A stretch of DNA of 64,000 bases from Opitutaceae bacterium (GTDB lineage Bacteria; Verrucomicrobiota; Verrucomicrobiia; Opitutales; Opitutaceae), in NCBI GenBank assembly GCA_030693515.1, contig JAUYAK010000012.1, positions 1 through 64,000 on the forward strand, written 5' to 3'. Below are positions 1 to 9,493 of this stretch, piece by piece. A model generated the notes under the pieces. The model saw only the letters and a list, made by a program, of their open reading frames with translations. It was not told the origin of the DNA and did not search any database. Made by a program: the position numbers and the translations under genes. Every line of letters begins with the position of its first letter. Position 1 is the first letter of the stretch.

Positions 1-72
1 CTCGAGAAACCGGTCCGCCCGCGTGCGCTTGGTCAGGCAACCGAGGGAAAGAAACGTCGTTTGTTGGCTCAT
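1..72 (-). CDS. Putative IS5-family transposase, N-terminal fragment
   Basis: Only the first 24 codons are inside the window (MSQQTTFLSLGCLTKRTR, then ADRFLE). A short polar start followed by a K/R-T-R-x-x-x-F-L-E motif is typical of the N terminus of IS5/IS1182-type DDE transposases, where it precedes an E-M-x-x-V-V-P-W stretch that would lie to the left of base 1. No catalytic residues are visible. It starts 65 bp after the stop of the TonB receptor on the same strand. The identification rests on a very short peptide and its IS-like context. Confidence 0.4.
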   Translation of the reverse strand, partial: MSQQTTFLSLGCLTKRTRADRFLE

Positions 73-137
73 CGCGGCCTTGTGATCCCTCGCGGTTTCA
101 TCGGTTCCTTTGTCAGGCGGAGTTTTTCAGAGGCTCC
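1..137 (-). mobile_element. Terminal part of an IS5-like insertion sequence (runs off window start)
   Basis: Read on the minus strand, the DNA just past the TonB-receptor stop codon begins GGAGCCTCTGAAAAACTCCG, followed about 65 bp in by an ATG opening a transposase-like reading frame that continues past base 1. The junction falls directly after TTAA (138-141), which fits the 4-bp YTAR target preference known for IS5-subgroup elements. That the junction is an IS terminus is inferred. The other end and second inverted repeat lie outside the window, so neither the target duplication nor intactness can be tested. Confidence 0.45.
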
Positions 138-3100
138 TTAAAGCTTCTTCGTAATCTGCAACGAGTAGGTGCGGCCGCGGGCCATGACGTTGTAGAGCGA
201 AGGCTCGTAGCCGCGTGAGTCCGCGGAGAGCGGCGGTTCGGCATTGAACACGTTGTTCACGCCGAGGCGCACGCTGGTTTGATTCAGCCAGCGGTTCTGC
301 GCGACGACGCGGTAGGTGAGATGGAGATTGTAGGTCTTGGAGTCATGCACGACGTAGCGGTAGCTGTAGGCGCCGTTGTTGAAGATCGGCTTGATGTAGC
401 TGGGATTGCCGAGTCCGTCCCAGATTGCCTGCGTCGTCGTGGCGTTCACCTCAGTGAAGCTCGCGATGTAGTAGAGGCCGACGCCCGCGCCCCATTGTTT
501 TTTCCGCCACGAGAGCGTGGTGGAACCGCGCCAGTCCGGAAGGGCGCCGCCGACGTTGGCGCTGTTGCCACCCTTGTATTCCGTGCGTGGGGATCCCGGC
601 GCGGAGTAGGCGTGGAAATCATTCACGTAGGTCCAGTTGGTGTTGAACGTGAACTGACCAATCGGGAACGACGGGAAACGGTAGTTGATGTCGAAATCGA
701 AACCGTTGGTGAACTGCTGGGACTTGTTGAAATAACTGGAGCGGATAATGTCGATGCCGCCGACGACCGCGCGCTGGTTGCCGGGATTGGTCTGGCGGGC
801 ATTGTAAGCGGCAAACGCATCCCGGTCGGCCTGGGTCACAGGCAGACGGACGACCGAGGGATCGCCCTTGTAGGCCGCGGTGCCCGAGCCCAAGTCGATG
901 GCGCCAATCGCCGTGCCGGCGGCCAAGGCGTCCTGCGTGGCCTTCAGCAAGGCGGCGGTGTCATCCGCGACGCCGCCACCGGAGGAGATGAGGTTTTTCT
1001 GGCGGATTTCGTAATAGTCGACGGAGACCGAGAGTCCTTTGACCCACGGAATGTCGACCACGATGCCGGCGGATTTGCCCGTCGACGTTTCCGGCGTGAG
1101 CTGGCGATTGCCGGAGGCGATACTGCGGCGATTGCTCGGGCCGTCCGTAATAAGGCCGGTCACCAGACTGCGGTAGGTGTCGGTGCTGCCGGTGACCGTG
1201 CGAACGAGCGTGCCGGTGAAGAGTTGCGCGAGGTTGGGCGCGCGGAAACCCTGATTGTAGGAGCCGCGGACCATGGCCCAACGGACCGGCCGCCAATTCA
1301 CGCCATACTTCGGCTTGGTCGTGTCACCGAAGTCCGTGTAGCTCTCATAGCGTGCGGACGCGGTAAGTTCGAGCGAATCGACGAGGGGGAAACGCGTCTC
1401 GCGGCCCACGAGCGGCACGACGGCCTCGGCATAGAGCGCGGCGACGTGGCGGTTGCCGTGCGTGTCGGAATTAGGCGAGAAGCCGAGGAAATCGTTGCTC
1501 GTGAGGTCGAGCCCGGAGCCAGGCGGATTGAGGCCCGCGTAGGGCGGACGGTAATCATCGTAGGCCTCGAAGCGAAACTCGCCGCCGAAAGCGCCGCCGA
1601 TCTTGTTGCCGCCCCACAGCGGGAAAACATCGCCGCTGGCCCGAAAATCGGCGCTGCCCAGCCGGGTGATGCCGTTGCGGATGAAGCTCGAGCGAAAGGT
1701 CCGCTGCACGCTCTCGGGATTCACGTAGTCACCGGTGGCGACGAGGGTGCCATTGCGCACCGCAAAGGTGCGGGTGAAGGGATTGAAGGCCCGCGACGGG
1801 TCAGTCTGGTTAATCGCCTCGATGAGCAGGCTCTTCCGAGACGGCCCTTCCTCGTTCTCGATGACGCGCGCTGCGGAATAGAGCAGGGCGGCCTCCCAAT
1901 TCCACGAATCAAAGATTTTTCCGCGGGCCCCAACCACACCGCGATAGACCGCGGTGTCCACCCAATCGGTGCGCGTGGCAATGTCGGTGAGGCGCTTGTT
2001 GGTGATGGAGACCGCCGAGGGCGTCCCCATTAGGCGCGCCGTGCCGTCGTTGTTAGGCGCGCCAGTTGGCGACCAGAAACGCGTGCCGAAGGGATTCCAC
2101 GGGTTGGTCGCCGGCACGATGATGAATCCATCCGTGCTCTGCGTGATGCCGTCGGGCTCGCGATAGGTCACCGAATGGGCGCGGTAGAGGCTGGCGTCGG
2201 TGAAAACGGTGATGCGATCGCTCAGGTCGAACTCGGCGGTGGCGAAGACATTCGTGCGCGCGCTCTCGGGCTGGATGACGCGATAGGCGTTGTTGTTCCA
2301 ATAATATTCGCGCGTGACACCGGCGCGACTCGGCGTGGCGGTGCCGAAGACGGCGCCCCCGTTGCCATCAGGCTGGAGCACGAAGAGCCCGGAGGCGGCC
2401 GCGAGGGTCGCCGGCACCCCGGCCGGGCGCGCGCCGGCAAAGCCGGTGACGCTGCCAAACGCGTTCGTCGCGGTCACTGTGCCGAGGAGATAGTTGCCAA
2501 AGGGCGTGGTGGCGGAGCGGGCATTGAACACCGTGCTCGTGGCGACATTCCAGGGGGCCGGCGCGAGATTGCTATGGTCACCGTCCGCCGAGAAGGAGCG
2601 ATCACGGGCGAACATGGCCGCCCGCTGGTAATAATCAGCGGTCAGCACAGCCCGGCCTTTGGAGCCGGCAAACTTGAGCCCATGCGTGAGGGTGGCGCGA
2701 TACTCCTCGCCATCGTTGTAACTGGTCTGCCCGTAGCGCAGCGCGAGCTCGGTGCCCTGAAACCTCCGCTGCACGGTATAGTTCACCACGCCTGCGACCG
2801 CATCGGTGCCATAGATGGACGAAGCGCCGTCGCGCAGCACCTCGACCCGTTCAAGACCGCGGTTCGGCAGGGTGTTGACGTTGGTCGAGAGCGTGGGCGT
2901 GCCGCCTTCGCCCTGGCTGATCGGATGGGGCACCAGACGCCGGCCATTCAGCAAAACCAGCGTGTTGCTCGAAGCGAGGCCGCGCAGCGAGACGCTGGCA
3001 TTGTCGCCGCGCGCCGTGGCGCCGAGGGTGGCGGTTTCGTTGCCCGGCAAACCCGTGACCTGCGGCAGTGACGTCAACAACTCAGATGGCTGAGACGCAT

Positions 3101-3338
3101 CACGAATATCCATCGCGGCCATGTCGATGACCGTGACCGGCAGAACCTTTTCGACGTCGATTCGCTTCAAATTCGAGCCGGTGACGGTGAAGACCTCGAG
3201 CCGCAGTGGCTCGTCGGCTGGAGCCGGGGCCGCAGGTGCGGGGGCGGTCTGGGCCCAGACCGCAGTCACGGGCGCCAGTCCGAGCGCCACGGCCAGCGCG
3301 CCAGCTCGGAGGAAGGGTGTCAGGTTCATTTTCATCAT
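138..3338 (-). CDS. TonB-dependent outer-membrane receptor (1066 aa)
   Basis: Outer-membrane beta-barrel transporter expected to import a large or scarce substrate using TonB/ExbBD energy. From the chosen ATG (3338; MMKMN) there is a signal peptide ending near AVWAQ, a Pro/Ala linker, a TonB-box-like segment LEVFTVTGS at about 47-55, a plug domain (SVSLRGL, VLLNGRRLVPHP, RVEVLRDGASSIYGTDAVAGVVN) and a long barrel with NQGFRAPNLAQLF and a C-terminal strand YSLQITKKL. An in-frame upstream start at 3422 would put 28 polar residues before the signal peptide and was rejected. No N-terminal STN signalling domain is present, unlike the receptor at 5161. It is divergent from the sigma/anti-sigma pair at 3534, so could share its control. 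An insertion-sequence end directly abuts the stop codon. Substrate unknown. Confidence 0.9.
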   Translation of the reverse strand: MMKMNLTPFLRAGALAVALGLAPVTAVWAQTAPAPAAPAPADEPLRLEVFTVTGSNLKRIDVEKVLPVTVIDMAAMDIRDASQPSELLTSLPQVTGLPGNETATLGATARGDNASVSLRGLASSNTLVLLNGRRLVPHPISQGEGGTPTLSTNVNTLPNRGLERVEVLRDGASSIYGTDAVAGVVNYTVQRRFQGTELALRYGQTSYNDGEEYRATLTHGLKFAGSKGRAVLTADYYQRAAMFARDRSFSADGDHSNLAPAPWNVATSTVFNARSATTPFGNYLLGTVTATNAFGSVTGFAGARPAGVPATLAAASGLFVLQPDGNGGAVFGTATPSRAGVTREYYWNNNAYRVIQPESARTNVFATAEFDLSDRITVFTDASLYRAHSVTYREPDGITQSTDGFIIVPATNPWNPFGTRFWSPTGAPNNDGTARLMGTPSAVSITNKRLTDIATRTDWVDTAVYRGVVGARGKIFDSWNWEAALLYSAARVIENEEGPSRKSLLIEAINQTDPSRAFNPFTRTFAVRNGTLVATGDYVNPESVQRTFRSSFIRNGITRLGSADFRASGDVFPLWGGNKIGGAFGGEFRFEAYDDYRPPYAGLNPPGSGLDLTSNDFLGFSPNSDTHGNRHVAALYAEAVVPLVGRETRFPLVDSLELTASARYESYTDFGDTTKPKYGVNWRPVRWAMVRGSYNQGFRAPNLAQLFTGTLVRTVTGSTDTYRSLVTGLITDGPSNRRSIASGNRQLTPETSTGKSAGIVVDIPWVKGLSVSVDYYEIRQKNLISSGGGVADDTAALLKATQDALAAGTAIGAIDLGSGTAAYKGDPSVVRLPVTQADRDAFAAYNARQTNPGNQRAVVGGIDIIRSSYFNKSQQFTNGFDFDINYRFPSFPIGQFTFNTNWTYVNDFHAYSAPGSPRTEYKGGNSANVGGALPDWRGSTTLSWRKKQWGAGVGLYYIASFTEVNATTTQAIWDGLGNPSYIKPIFNNGAYSYRYVVHDSKTYNLHLTYRVVAQNRWLNQTSVRLGVNNVFNAEPPLSADSRGYEPSLYNVMARGRTYSLQITKKL

Positions 3339-3533
3339 GGTAGGGAAGGTTTGTCTTGGTGCTTGCATCTCGGATGTGGTCAACGGACAGGCCGGGCCGG
3401 CCTTCCGACCAGCATGTCGCACGCCGATATCTAGGCGAAAATACGACGAAGCACAAGGTCACGCTCTTTAGATCCTAGGCAACGTGGCAGCCGGATCTTG
3501 AAGCCACATGGGCAGGCCTCCACGTTGCGGTCC

Positions 3534-4064
3534 GTGAGCGCGCCCCCGCCCGATCAAGCCCGTTGGTTTGCCGAACAGCTCCGTCCGCACGAACCCATGC
3601 TGCGCGCGTGGCTCGCGAGCCGTTTCCCCTCCCTGCCGGACATCGACGACATCATCCAGGACGCCTACGCGCAGGTGCTCGCCGCTCACCGCCGCGGTGC
3701 CGATCTCCAGTCGCCCAAAGCCTTCCTCTTCGCCACGGCGCGCAACCGCGCCATCGATCTGCTCCGCGCCACCGCGACAAATCGCACGGAGTCTTTGGCG
3801 GAAATCGACGCGCTCCACGTCTTGGAGGATGCCGACGGCATTCCCGAGACCGTCGCGCGCAACCAGGAACTCGAACTCTTGACCCAAGCCATCCAATCGC
3901 TGCCCGAGCGCTGCCGCCAGGTGCTCACGCTCCGCCGGCTCTACGGCCTTTCCCAAAAGGAAATCGCCGCGCGCCTCGGCATCTCGGAAAACACCGTCGA
4001 GAGCCAGGTCACCATCGGCGTGCGCAAATGCACCGAGTTCCTCGCCCGGTATTGGAAGAAGTAA
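3534..4064 (+). CDS. ECF RNA polymerase sigma factor, FecI-like
   Basis: Extracytoplasmic-function sigma-70 factor of about 176 aa. Sigma region 2 is seen at DIDDIIQDAYAQVL and the following FATARNRAIDLLRA stretch; region 4 at LPERCRQVLTLRRLYGLSQKEIAARLGISENTV has a clear helix-turn-helix. The start is taken as GTG 3534 (SAPPPDQARWFAEQ); a TTG at 3498 would add 12 residues and no ATG precedes region 2. A FecR gene follows after 5 nt and then a FecA-type receptor with an STN domain, the standard cell-surface signalling trio: substrate binding at the receptor is relayed by FecR to release this sigma factor. Its likely targets are the receptor gene downstream and perhaps the divergent receptor at 138-3338. 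Confidence 0.9.
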   Translation: MSAPPPDQARWFAEQLRPHEPMLRAWLASRFPSLPDIDDIIQDAYAQVLAAHRRGADLQSPKAFLFATARNRAIDLLRATATNRTESLAEIDALHVLEDADGIPETVARNQELELLTQAIQSLPERCRQVLTLRRLYGLSQKEIAARLGISENTVESQVTIGVRKCTEFLARYWKK

Positions 4065-4069
4065 ACGCC

Positions 4070-5083
4070 ATGGCCACACCACACGACGAAACGCCTTCCG
4101 CGCTCGCCGCCATCGACGATGCCGCCGCCGCCTGGGTGGCGCGGCGCGACCGCGGCCTGACGCCGGCCCAGCAGGACGCGTTTTTCCAATGGCTCGCCGC
4201 CGACCCGCGCCACGGCGAACGCCTCGCCCGCCACCAGCGCGGCTGGAGCGAACTCGCGCACCTCGCCCAATGGCGGCCCGAGCACGGCACCGAGCCCAAT
4301 GCGGATTTGCTCGCCCCGCCCGCCCGTCCGTCCCGCCGCGCCAAGAAAATTCTGTTTTGGATCGCACCCGTTTCCTTGGCGGCCGCCGCCTGCATCGCGC
4401 TGCTCTTCCTCGGGTCCAAGCCGACCATTGAACCCGCCGCCACCGCGGCCAGAGGGTCCGGTTACCGGCAGCAGGTGCTCGATGACGGATCCCTCGTGGA
4501 ACTCAACCGCGGCGCCCAGATCATCGTCGGGTTCACCCCCGGGGAACGTCGCGTGCGGCTCACGCAGGGCGAGGCGCTGTTCACCGTCGCCAAAAACCCC
4601 GCTCGTCCGTTCATCGTCGAAGCCGCCGGCATCACCGTGCGCGCCGTCGGCACGGCCTTCAACGTCCGGCTCGGCTCCAGCTCCGTCGATGTGCTCGTGA
4701 CCGAGGGCCGGGTGCAGCTCGATCGGCCCGCCGCACCCCTCGCCGCACCCGCGCTCCTGAGCGCCGGCGAGCAAGCGGTCATGCCGCTCGCAGGTCCGGC
4801 CCCGGCCACAGCCAGCCTCACGAGCGCGGAGATCGACCGCGTGCTGGTTTGGCAGCCCAAGCTCCTGGAATTTGCCGCCACGCCGCTCGCGGAGGTCGTC
4901 GCCGAGTTCAACCGTCGCAACGCCGTGCAGATCGTCGTCGCCGACGAAGCCCTGCGCGCGCTGCCGATCGGCGCCAGTTTCCGGTCGGACAATGTCGACG
5001 GCTTCGTCCGTTTGCTCGAAGCGAGCTTCGGCGTGCGCGTCGAACGCAGCAGCTCCACCATCGCGCTGCACCGCGCGCGCTGA
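4070..5083 (+). CDS. FecR-family anti-sigma factor
   Basis: Inner-membrane anti-sigma/sigma regulator of 337 aa. In order: an N-terminal cytoplasmic FecR_N (DUF4880) domain with WVARRDRGLTPAQQDAFFQW at about 22-41, one membrane helix at about 94-113, a periplasmic FecR domain (DDGSLVELNRGAQI; VRLTQGEALFTVAKN; VRAVGTAFNVR) and a C-terminal DUF4974/STN-like domain (LAEVVAEFNRRNAVQIVV). The start ATG lies 5 nt after the sigma stop, so the pair is probably translationally coupled. It is expected to bind the STN domain of the receptor encoded 77 bp downstream. Confidence 0.92.
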   Translation: MATPHDETPSALAAIDDAAAAWVARRDRGLTPAQQDAFFQWLAADPRHGERLARHQRGWSELAHLAQWRPEHGTEPNADLLAPPARPSRRAKKILFWIAPVSLAAAACIALLFLGSKPTIEPAATAARGSGYRQQVLDDGSLVELNRGAQIIVGFTPGERRVRLTQGEALFTVAKNPARPFIVEAAGITVRAVGTAFNVRLGSSSVDVLVTEGRVQLDRPAAPLAAPALLSAGEQAVMPLAGPAPATASLTSAEIDRVLVWQPKLLEFAATPLAEVVAEFNRRNAVQIVVADEALRALPIGASFRSDNVDGFVRLLEASFGVRVERSSSTIALHRAR

Positions 5084-5160
5084 TGTTCGCACGCCGCACG
5101 AAAAATGTTTTGGCGGAATCCGTCGCCGCGCCCGTCTTGAGCGGGAACCCCCACCCTGCC

Positions 5161-8100
5161 ATGAACTCCTCCCGCCTTGCCCTCTTCGCGTGCGCCCTGC
5201 TGGTCGCCGCCGTCGCCTTCGCCGCGGACACCTTGCGCACGTTCGACATCCCCGCCGGCGACGCCGGCGACAGCCTGCGCCGCTTCGCCCAGCAGGCCGG
5301 CCGCGAGATCGTCTATCCCGCCCAGGACGTGCGCGGCCACGCCACCAACGCCGTGCGCGGCGAGCTGCCCGTCGCCACCGCGCTCCAACAACTCCTCACC
5401 GGCTCGAGGCTCACAGCCACCGTGGACGCCCAGACGGGCGCCTTGTCCGTCGTGGTCAGTCCTGCGCCCAGTGCCATCAAACCTACCGCCACGCCCCGCA
5501 CCACGGTCACCCCACCCACCGTCAGTGCCGACAGCGTGGTGATGATGTCGCCCTTCAACGTCGCCATGGAAAAGGACGAGGGCTTCGTCGCCGCCACCTC
5601 CCTCGCCGGCGGCCGGTTGTCCACGCAGCTCAAGGACACGCCCGTCGCCTATTCCGTGCTCACGCGGGACTTTCTTGATGCACTCAACCTCACCGACACC
5701 GAGCAAGCCATGACCTGGGCCGTGGGCTCCTACGCGCCCATCGTCGCGCTGAGCGCCTACCGCTACAACGACAACGAAGGCGGCTCCAGCGTCATGTCGC
5801 GCGGCGTGCAGACGAGCGGCGCCCAGCGCAATTTCTTCCTCCTCGGCCTGAACTCCGATACCTACAGCCAGGAACGCATCGACTACGCGCGCGGCCCCAA
5901 CGCCCTCCTCATCGGCAACAGCGGCCTCGGCGGCGTCGTCAACGGCCTCACCAAGCGCGCCCGCACCGACAAGGCGTTCGACAAACTCGGCCTGCAGTTC
6001 GGCTCGTGGAACAAGTTCCGCACCAGCCTCGATCTCAACCACCCGATCAACGACAAGGTCGCCGGCCGCGTAAACCTTCTTTGGCAGGACGCCAACACGT
6101 GGCGCGATCTCGAGTTCGACAACCGCCGCGGCGTGCATACGGCCGTGACCTACCGGCCGTTCAAGCGCACCCAGATCCGCGCCGAATACGAACACTACCG
6201 CCAGAGCACCATCATGGGCCGCGAGTCGATGTCCGACTCCGTCTCCGGCTGGGATGGTGTCACCACGGTTTCTTCTCCGGTCGCCGCCGTCACCAACTCC
6301 GACGCCAAAGGCATCGCGCGCCTCGGCTCCAGCACCACGCCCGCCCTCATTTACATCCCGGGCTCCGATCCCGGCACCGTGATGAATTGGGCCAACACCT
6401 GGCGCACGCAGGGCGGCGCCGCCAACGCCGCAGTCCCCATCGGCGGCCGGTTCGCGCTCTCCACCGCCAATCTCGGCATCAACGGCGGCACGATGGTCGC
6501 GAGCACGTATTCGCCCGATCTGCTTTTCGGACTCGCCGAGGCCGGCTCGCTGTTCCGCCGCCCGACCCGCGAGACTGTCATCCAGCCCGACATGCCCACG
6601 CTGGAATACAGTTTTCAGAACGCCGCCATTTTTATCGAGCACCAGCAGGGCCGGCATCTCTTCTTCGAGGCCGCCTACAACTACGCCCACACCAACAAGC
6701 ACGTCGAGACCGCCGCCTCCCGCATGGGCAACGCGACCATCGATGTGAATCGCAACCTGCCTGACGGCCGGCCCAATCCGAATTTCGGCCAGGTTTACAG
6801 TGAGGCCCTCGCCTCGGCCTTTTACTATCGCCACAAAATCAACGAGGGCCGCGCCGCGGTCGCGGTCGTGTTCGACCAGACGCGGTGGGGTGATTTCCGC
6901 GCCAATTTCATCGGCGGCATCCGCGACGTGCGGGCCAACAACTACTCTTTCGTCAGTGTGCTCGACCGCAATCCCGACGTCCGCCGCCGCTCCGTGGACG
7001 ATGTGTTCACCTACCGTTTTTATTGGAATGCCCTGCGCCAGCCCACGCTTTATCCCGACAGCGTCCGCGTCGTCGATCCCGTGGCCGGCACCACTACCAA
7101 CTACCACGTCACCCGCGTCGCTGACCTCCGCACCGGTGTGCCCCGTGCCACCGATTCGACGTTCAAATACCTCCAGTCGGCCTTCAATGCCAAGGTGCTC
7201 GGCGGCCGGCTGAATCTGATCGCCGGCGCGCGTCGCGACCAGGTCGAGACTTCCGCCTACTCGGGCAACAGCACGAACAACATGATGGCCGACTATCCCG
7301 TCGACTGGGACCAGCGGACCATCATCTACCGGCCGGTCGGACCCGCGGATTACTTCAACCTGAAATACCAGGCCAAAAACGCCGCCGGCGCCCTCACCGG
7401 CAACGGCGCGTTCCTCGACGCCGCCGCCCGCCCCCGCGACGCGAACTTCAAGCCGCTCCCCCAATACGCCAACGACCGTTTCCGTGACGACTACTCCTCG
7501 CCCAAGGTCAACGTCGCCACCACCACGATCTCCTACGGCGGTGTCCTGCACGTCACGCGCACGATCAGCGCCTACGCCAATTACGCGGAGTCGTTTCTCC
7601 CGCAGGGCTCCGGCGTCACCCTCACCGGCAACCCCGTGCCCGTCTCGTCCGGCGACGGCTGGGACGCGGGTCTCCGCTTCACGCTGTTGGAAGGCAAAAT
7701 TTCCGCCTCGTTCGGCACCTACGCCGGCTCGCGCCGCGACCGCGCCACCGACAGCACGAGCAACAGCCGCAAATACGCCACCATCGTCGACGCCAACACA
7801 GTCGGCGATCTCAGCCCCAATGGCATCAACGCCCGCGGCCTCATCCCTCCGGCCAACGTCACCTTCGACTATTCGGACACCGAAAACGAAGGCTACGAAA
7901 TCGACATCGTCGCCAACCTCACTCGCAACTGGCGCCTGACCGCCAACTCCGGCATCCCCAAGAATCGCACCCTCAACTCCCGCAAGGACGAGTGGGCCTA
8001 CCTCACCGCCAACGAGCCCACCCTCCGCCAGATCGTCCTCGACGCCGGCGGCCTCATCGACGCCAACCACACCGCCACGGTCGATCTCTCTGTCCCCGTC

Positions 8101-8640
8101 AGCAACCGCTCGCCCGACGTCTCCGCCGCCGTCGCCGCGTGGAGCAGTATCCAGACGTTCAAGGCGACCAACAATCGCACCCAGGCGACCGAGAGCGACC
8201 AGCCCAAGTTCACGGCCAACCTCTACTCGGACTACCGTTTCTCCCGCGGACCGGTAAAAGGCCTGCGCGTCGGCGCTGGCGTGCAATACATCGGCCGCAC
8301 CGCCATCGGCAACCGCGGCGCCGACACGATCGTCAATCCCGCCAACCCCAACACCGCGATCGACGACCCGTCCGTCGATGCCCAGACCCGCGTCTATCGC
8401 GACGCCTACTACACCGCGACCGCGACTTTCGGCTACCAATACCGCCTGCAAGGCAACCGGACTGTCGATCTCAACTTCCGCATCGGAAATCTCCTGAACA
8501 ACACCGACCTCATCTACATCGGTGCCGGCCTGCGCCCGCCCGGCGGCGACATCACCCGCCCTAACCGTGTCACCGTGCCGACAACCTTCGTCTACCGCCA
8601 GCCCCGCTCCTATCAGCTCAGCGCGACGCTCGGTTTCTAA
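5161..8640 (+). CDS. FecA-type TonB-dependent receptor with N-terminal STN signalling domain (1159 aa)
   Basis: Outer-membrane transporter that also signals. From ATG 5161: signal peptide (MNSSRLALFACALLVAAVAF), an STN/secretin short domain (about 22-100: FDIPAGDAGDSLRRFAQQAG ... LQQLLTGSRLTATVD), a Pro/Thr linker, then a plug (TPVAYSVLTRDFLDAL; ERIDYARGPNALLIGNSGLGGVVN) and a large barrel ending in YQLSATLGF with a terminal Phe. An upstream ATG at 5092 stays in frame but would bury the signal peptide. The STN domain plus the sigma/FecR genes just upstream make it the sensor of the locus. A secreted GH16 glucanase begins 22 nt after the stop, so a beta-glucan oligosaccharide is a reasonable but unproven substrate. 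Confidence 0.92.
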   Translation: MNSSRLALFACALLVAAVAFAADTLRTFDIPAGDAGDSLRRFAQQAGREIVYPAQDVRGHATNAVRGELPVATALQQLLTGSRLTATVDAQTGALSVVVSPAPSAIKPTATPRTTVTPPTVSADSVVMMSPFNVAMEKDEGFVAATSLAGGRLSTQLKDTPVAYSVLTRDFLDALNLTDTEQAMTWAVGSYAPIVALSAYRYNDNEGGSSVMSRGVQTSGAQRNFFLLGLNSDTYSQERIDYARGPNALLIGNSGLGGVVNGLTKRARTDKAFDKLGLQFGSWNKFRTSLDLNHPINDKVAGRVNLLWQDANTWRDLEFDNRRGVHTAVTYRPFKRTQIRAEYEHYRQSTIMGRESMSDSVSGWDGVTTVSSPVAAVTNSDAKGIARLGSSTTPALIYIPGSDPGTVMNWANTWRTQGGAANAAVPIGGRFALSTANLGINGGTMVASTYSPDLLFGLAEAGSLFRRPTRETVIQPDMPTLEYSFQNAAIFIEHQQGRHLFFEAAYNYAHTNKHVETAASRMGNATIDVNRNLPDGRPNPNFGQVYSEALASAFYYRHKINEGRAAVAVVFDQTRWGDFRANFIGGIRDVRANNYSFVSVLDRNPDVRRRSVDDVFTYRFYWNALRQPTLYPDSVRVVDPVAGTTTNYHVTRVADLRTGVPRATDSTFKYLQSAFNAKVLGGRLNLIAGARRDQVETSAYSGNSTNNMMADYPVDWDQRTIIYRPVGPADYFNLKYQAKNAAGALTGNGAFLDAAARPRDANFKPLPQYANDRFRDDYSSPKVNVATTTISYGGVLHVTRTISAYANYAESFLPQGSGVTLTGNPVPVSSGDGWDAGLRFTLLEGKISASFGTYAGSRRDRATDSTSNSRKYATIVDANTVGDLSPNGINARGLIPPANVTFDYSDTENEGYEIDIVANLTRNWRLTANSGIPKNRTLNSRKDEWAYLTANEPTLRQIVLDAGGLIDANHTATVDLSVPVSNRSPDVSAAVAAWSSIQTFKATNNRTQATESDQPKFTANLYSDYRFSRGPVKGLRVGAGVQYIGRTAIGNRGADTIVNPANPNTAIDDPSVDAQTRVYRDAYYTATATFGYQYRLQGNRTVDLNFRIGNLLNNTDLIYIGAGLRPPGGDITRPNRVTVPTTFVYRQPRSYQLSATLGF

Positions 8641-8662
8641 ATTCCTCCGCGCCGGATTGCCC

Positions 8663-9493
8663 GTGTCTCATCGTCATCTTCGCGTCGTTGCGCTCGCCCT
8701 CCTCACTTGGCCGTTCGCCGGCGTCGCCGGCCCGGCCCTGATTTGGAGCGACGACTTCAACCTGCCCGTCGGTTCCGCCCCTGACTCCGCGCGCTGGGTT
8801 CATGACCTCGGTGCCGGCGGCTGGGGCAACCGCGAGCTTCAGACCTACACCGCCTCGCGTGAGAATTCCGTCATCGTCGCCGATCCCGGCGCGCTTGACG
8901 GCCGCGCGCTCGCAATCCACGCCCGGCGCGCACCCGATGGCGGCTACACTTCGGCCCGGTTGAAGACCGAAGGGAAATTTTCCGTCACCTATGGCCGCAT
9001 TGAGGCGCGGATGAAACTCACCCGCGGTCGCGGCGTGTGGCCGGCGTTCTGGATGCTGGGCGCCAACAAACCCGCCGTCGGCTGGCCCGCCTGCGGCGAG
9101 ATCGACATCATGGAGCAGGTCGGCCACGAACCCGGCAAACTCCATGGCACACTGCACGGCCCGGGTTACTCCGGTGCGAAGGGCCTCAACGGCCACACTA
9201 CGCTCCTGTCCGGCGCTTCGCTCAGCGACGCCTACCACGTTTACGCCGTGGACTGGTCGCCCGGAAAAATCTCCTGGTCCCTCGACGGCACCGTTTACCT
9301 CACGCGCACACCGGCCGATCTCCCCGCTGGAACGCGCTGGGTTTTCGATTCGCCGCAATACCTGCTGCTCAACCTCGCCGTCGGCGGCCACTGGCCCGGC
9401 TCGCCCGACGCCACCACCGTCTTTCCTCAGACGCTCCTGATCGACTACGTGCGCGTCTACGGGCACGTCGCTGCGCCGCCAGTCCCCAATTGA
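8663..9493 (+). CDS. Secreted GH16 beta-glucanase (laminarinase-like)
   Basis: Glycoside hydrolase family 16 protein of 276 aa that should cut internal beta-1,3 (or mixed 1,3/1,4) glucan bonds. The GTG start at 8663 gives a signal peptide (SHRHLRVVALALLTWPFAGVAG) and places the gene 22 nt after the receptor stop. The catalytic signature GEIDIMEQVG has E146, D148 and E151; the spacing with the extra residue is the one typical of laminarinase-type GH16. Other family landmarks are YGRIEARMKLTRGRGVWPAFWM, YHVYAVDWSP and a C-terminal LLIDYVRVYG strand. There is no carbohydrate-binding module. Context implies co-expression with the receptor. Agarase or kappa-carrageenase specificity is less likely but not excluded from sequence alone. 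Confidence 0.92.
   Translation: MSHRHLRVVALALLTWPFAGVAGPALIWSDDFNLPVGSAPDSARWVHDLGAGGWGNRELQTYTASRENSVIVADPGALDGRALAIHARRAPDGGYTSARLKTEGKFSVTYGRIEARMKLTRGRGVWPAFWMLGANKPAVGWPACGEIDIMEQVGHEPGKLHGTLHGPGYSGAKGLNGHTTLLSGASLSDAYHVYAVDWSPGKISWSLDGTVYLTRTPADLPAGTRWVFDSPQYLLLNLAVGGHWPGSPDATTVFPQTLLIDYVRVYGHVAAPPVPN

Noticed and set aside
4462-8451. Very long minus-strand open frame antisense to the FecR and TonB receptor genes
   Set aside because: It is a high-GC shadow: low-complexity Gly/Val/Ala/Arg composition, no domain, and it lies fully opposite a well-supported receptor.
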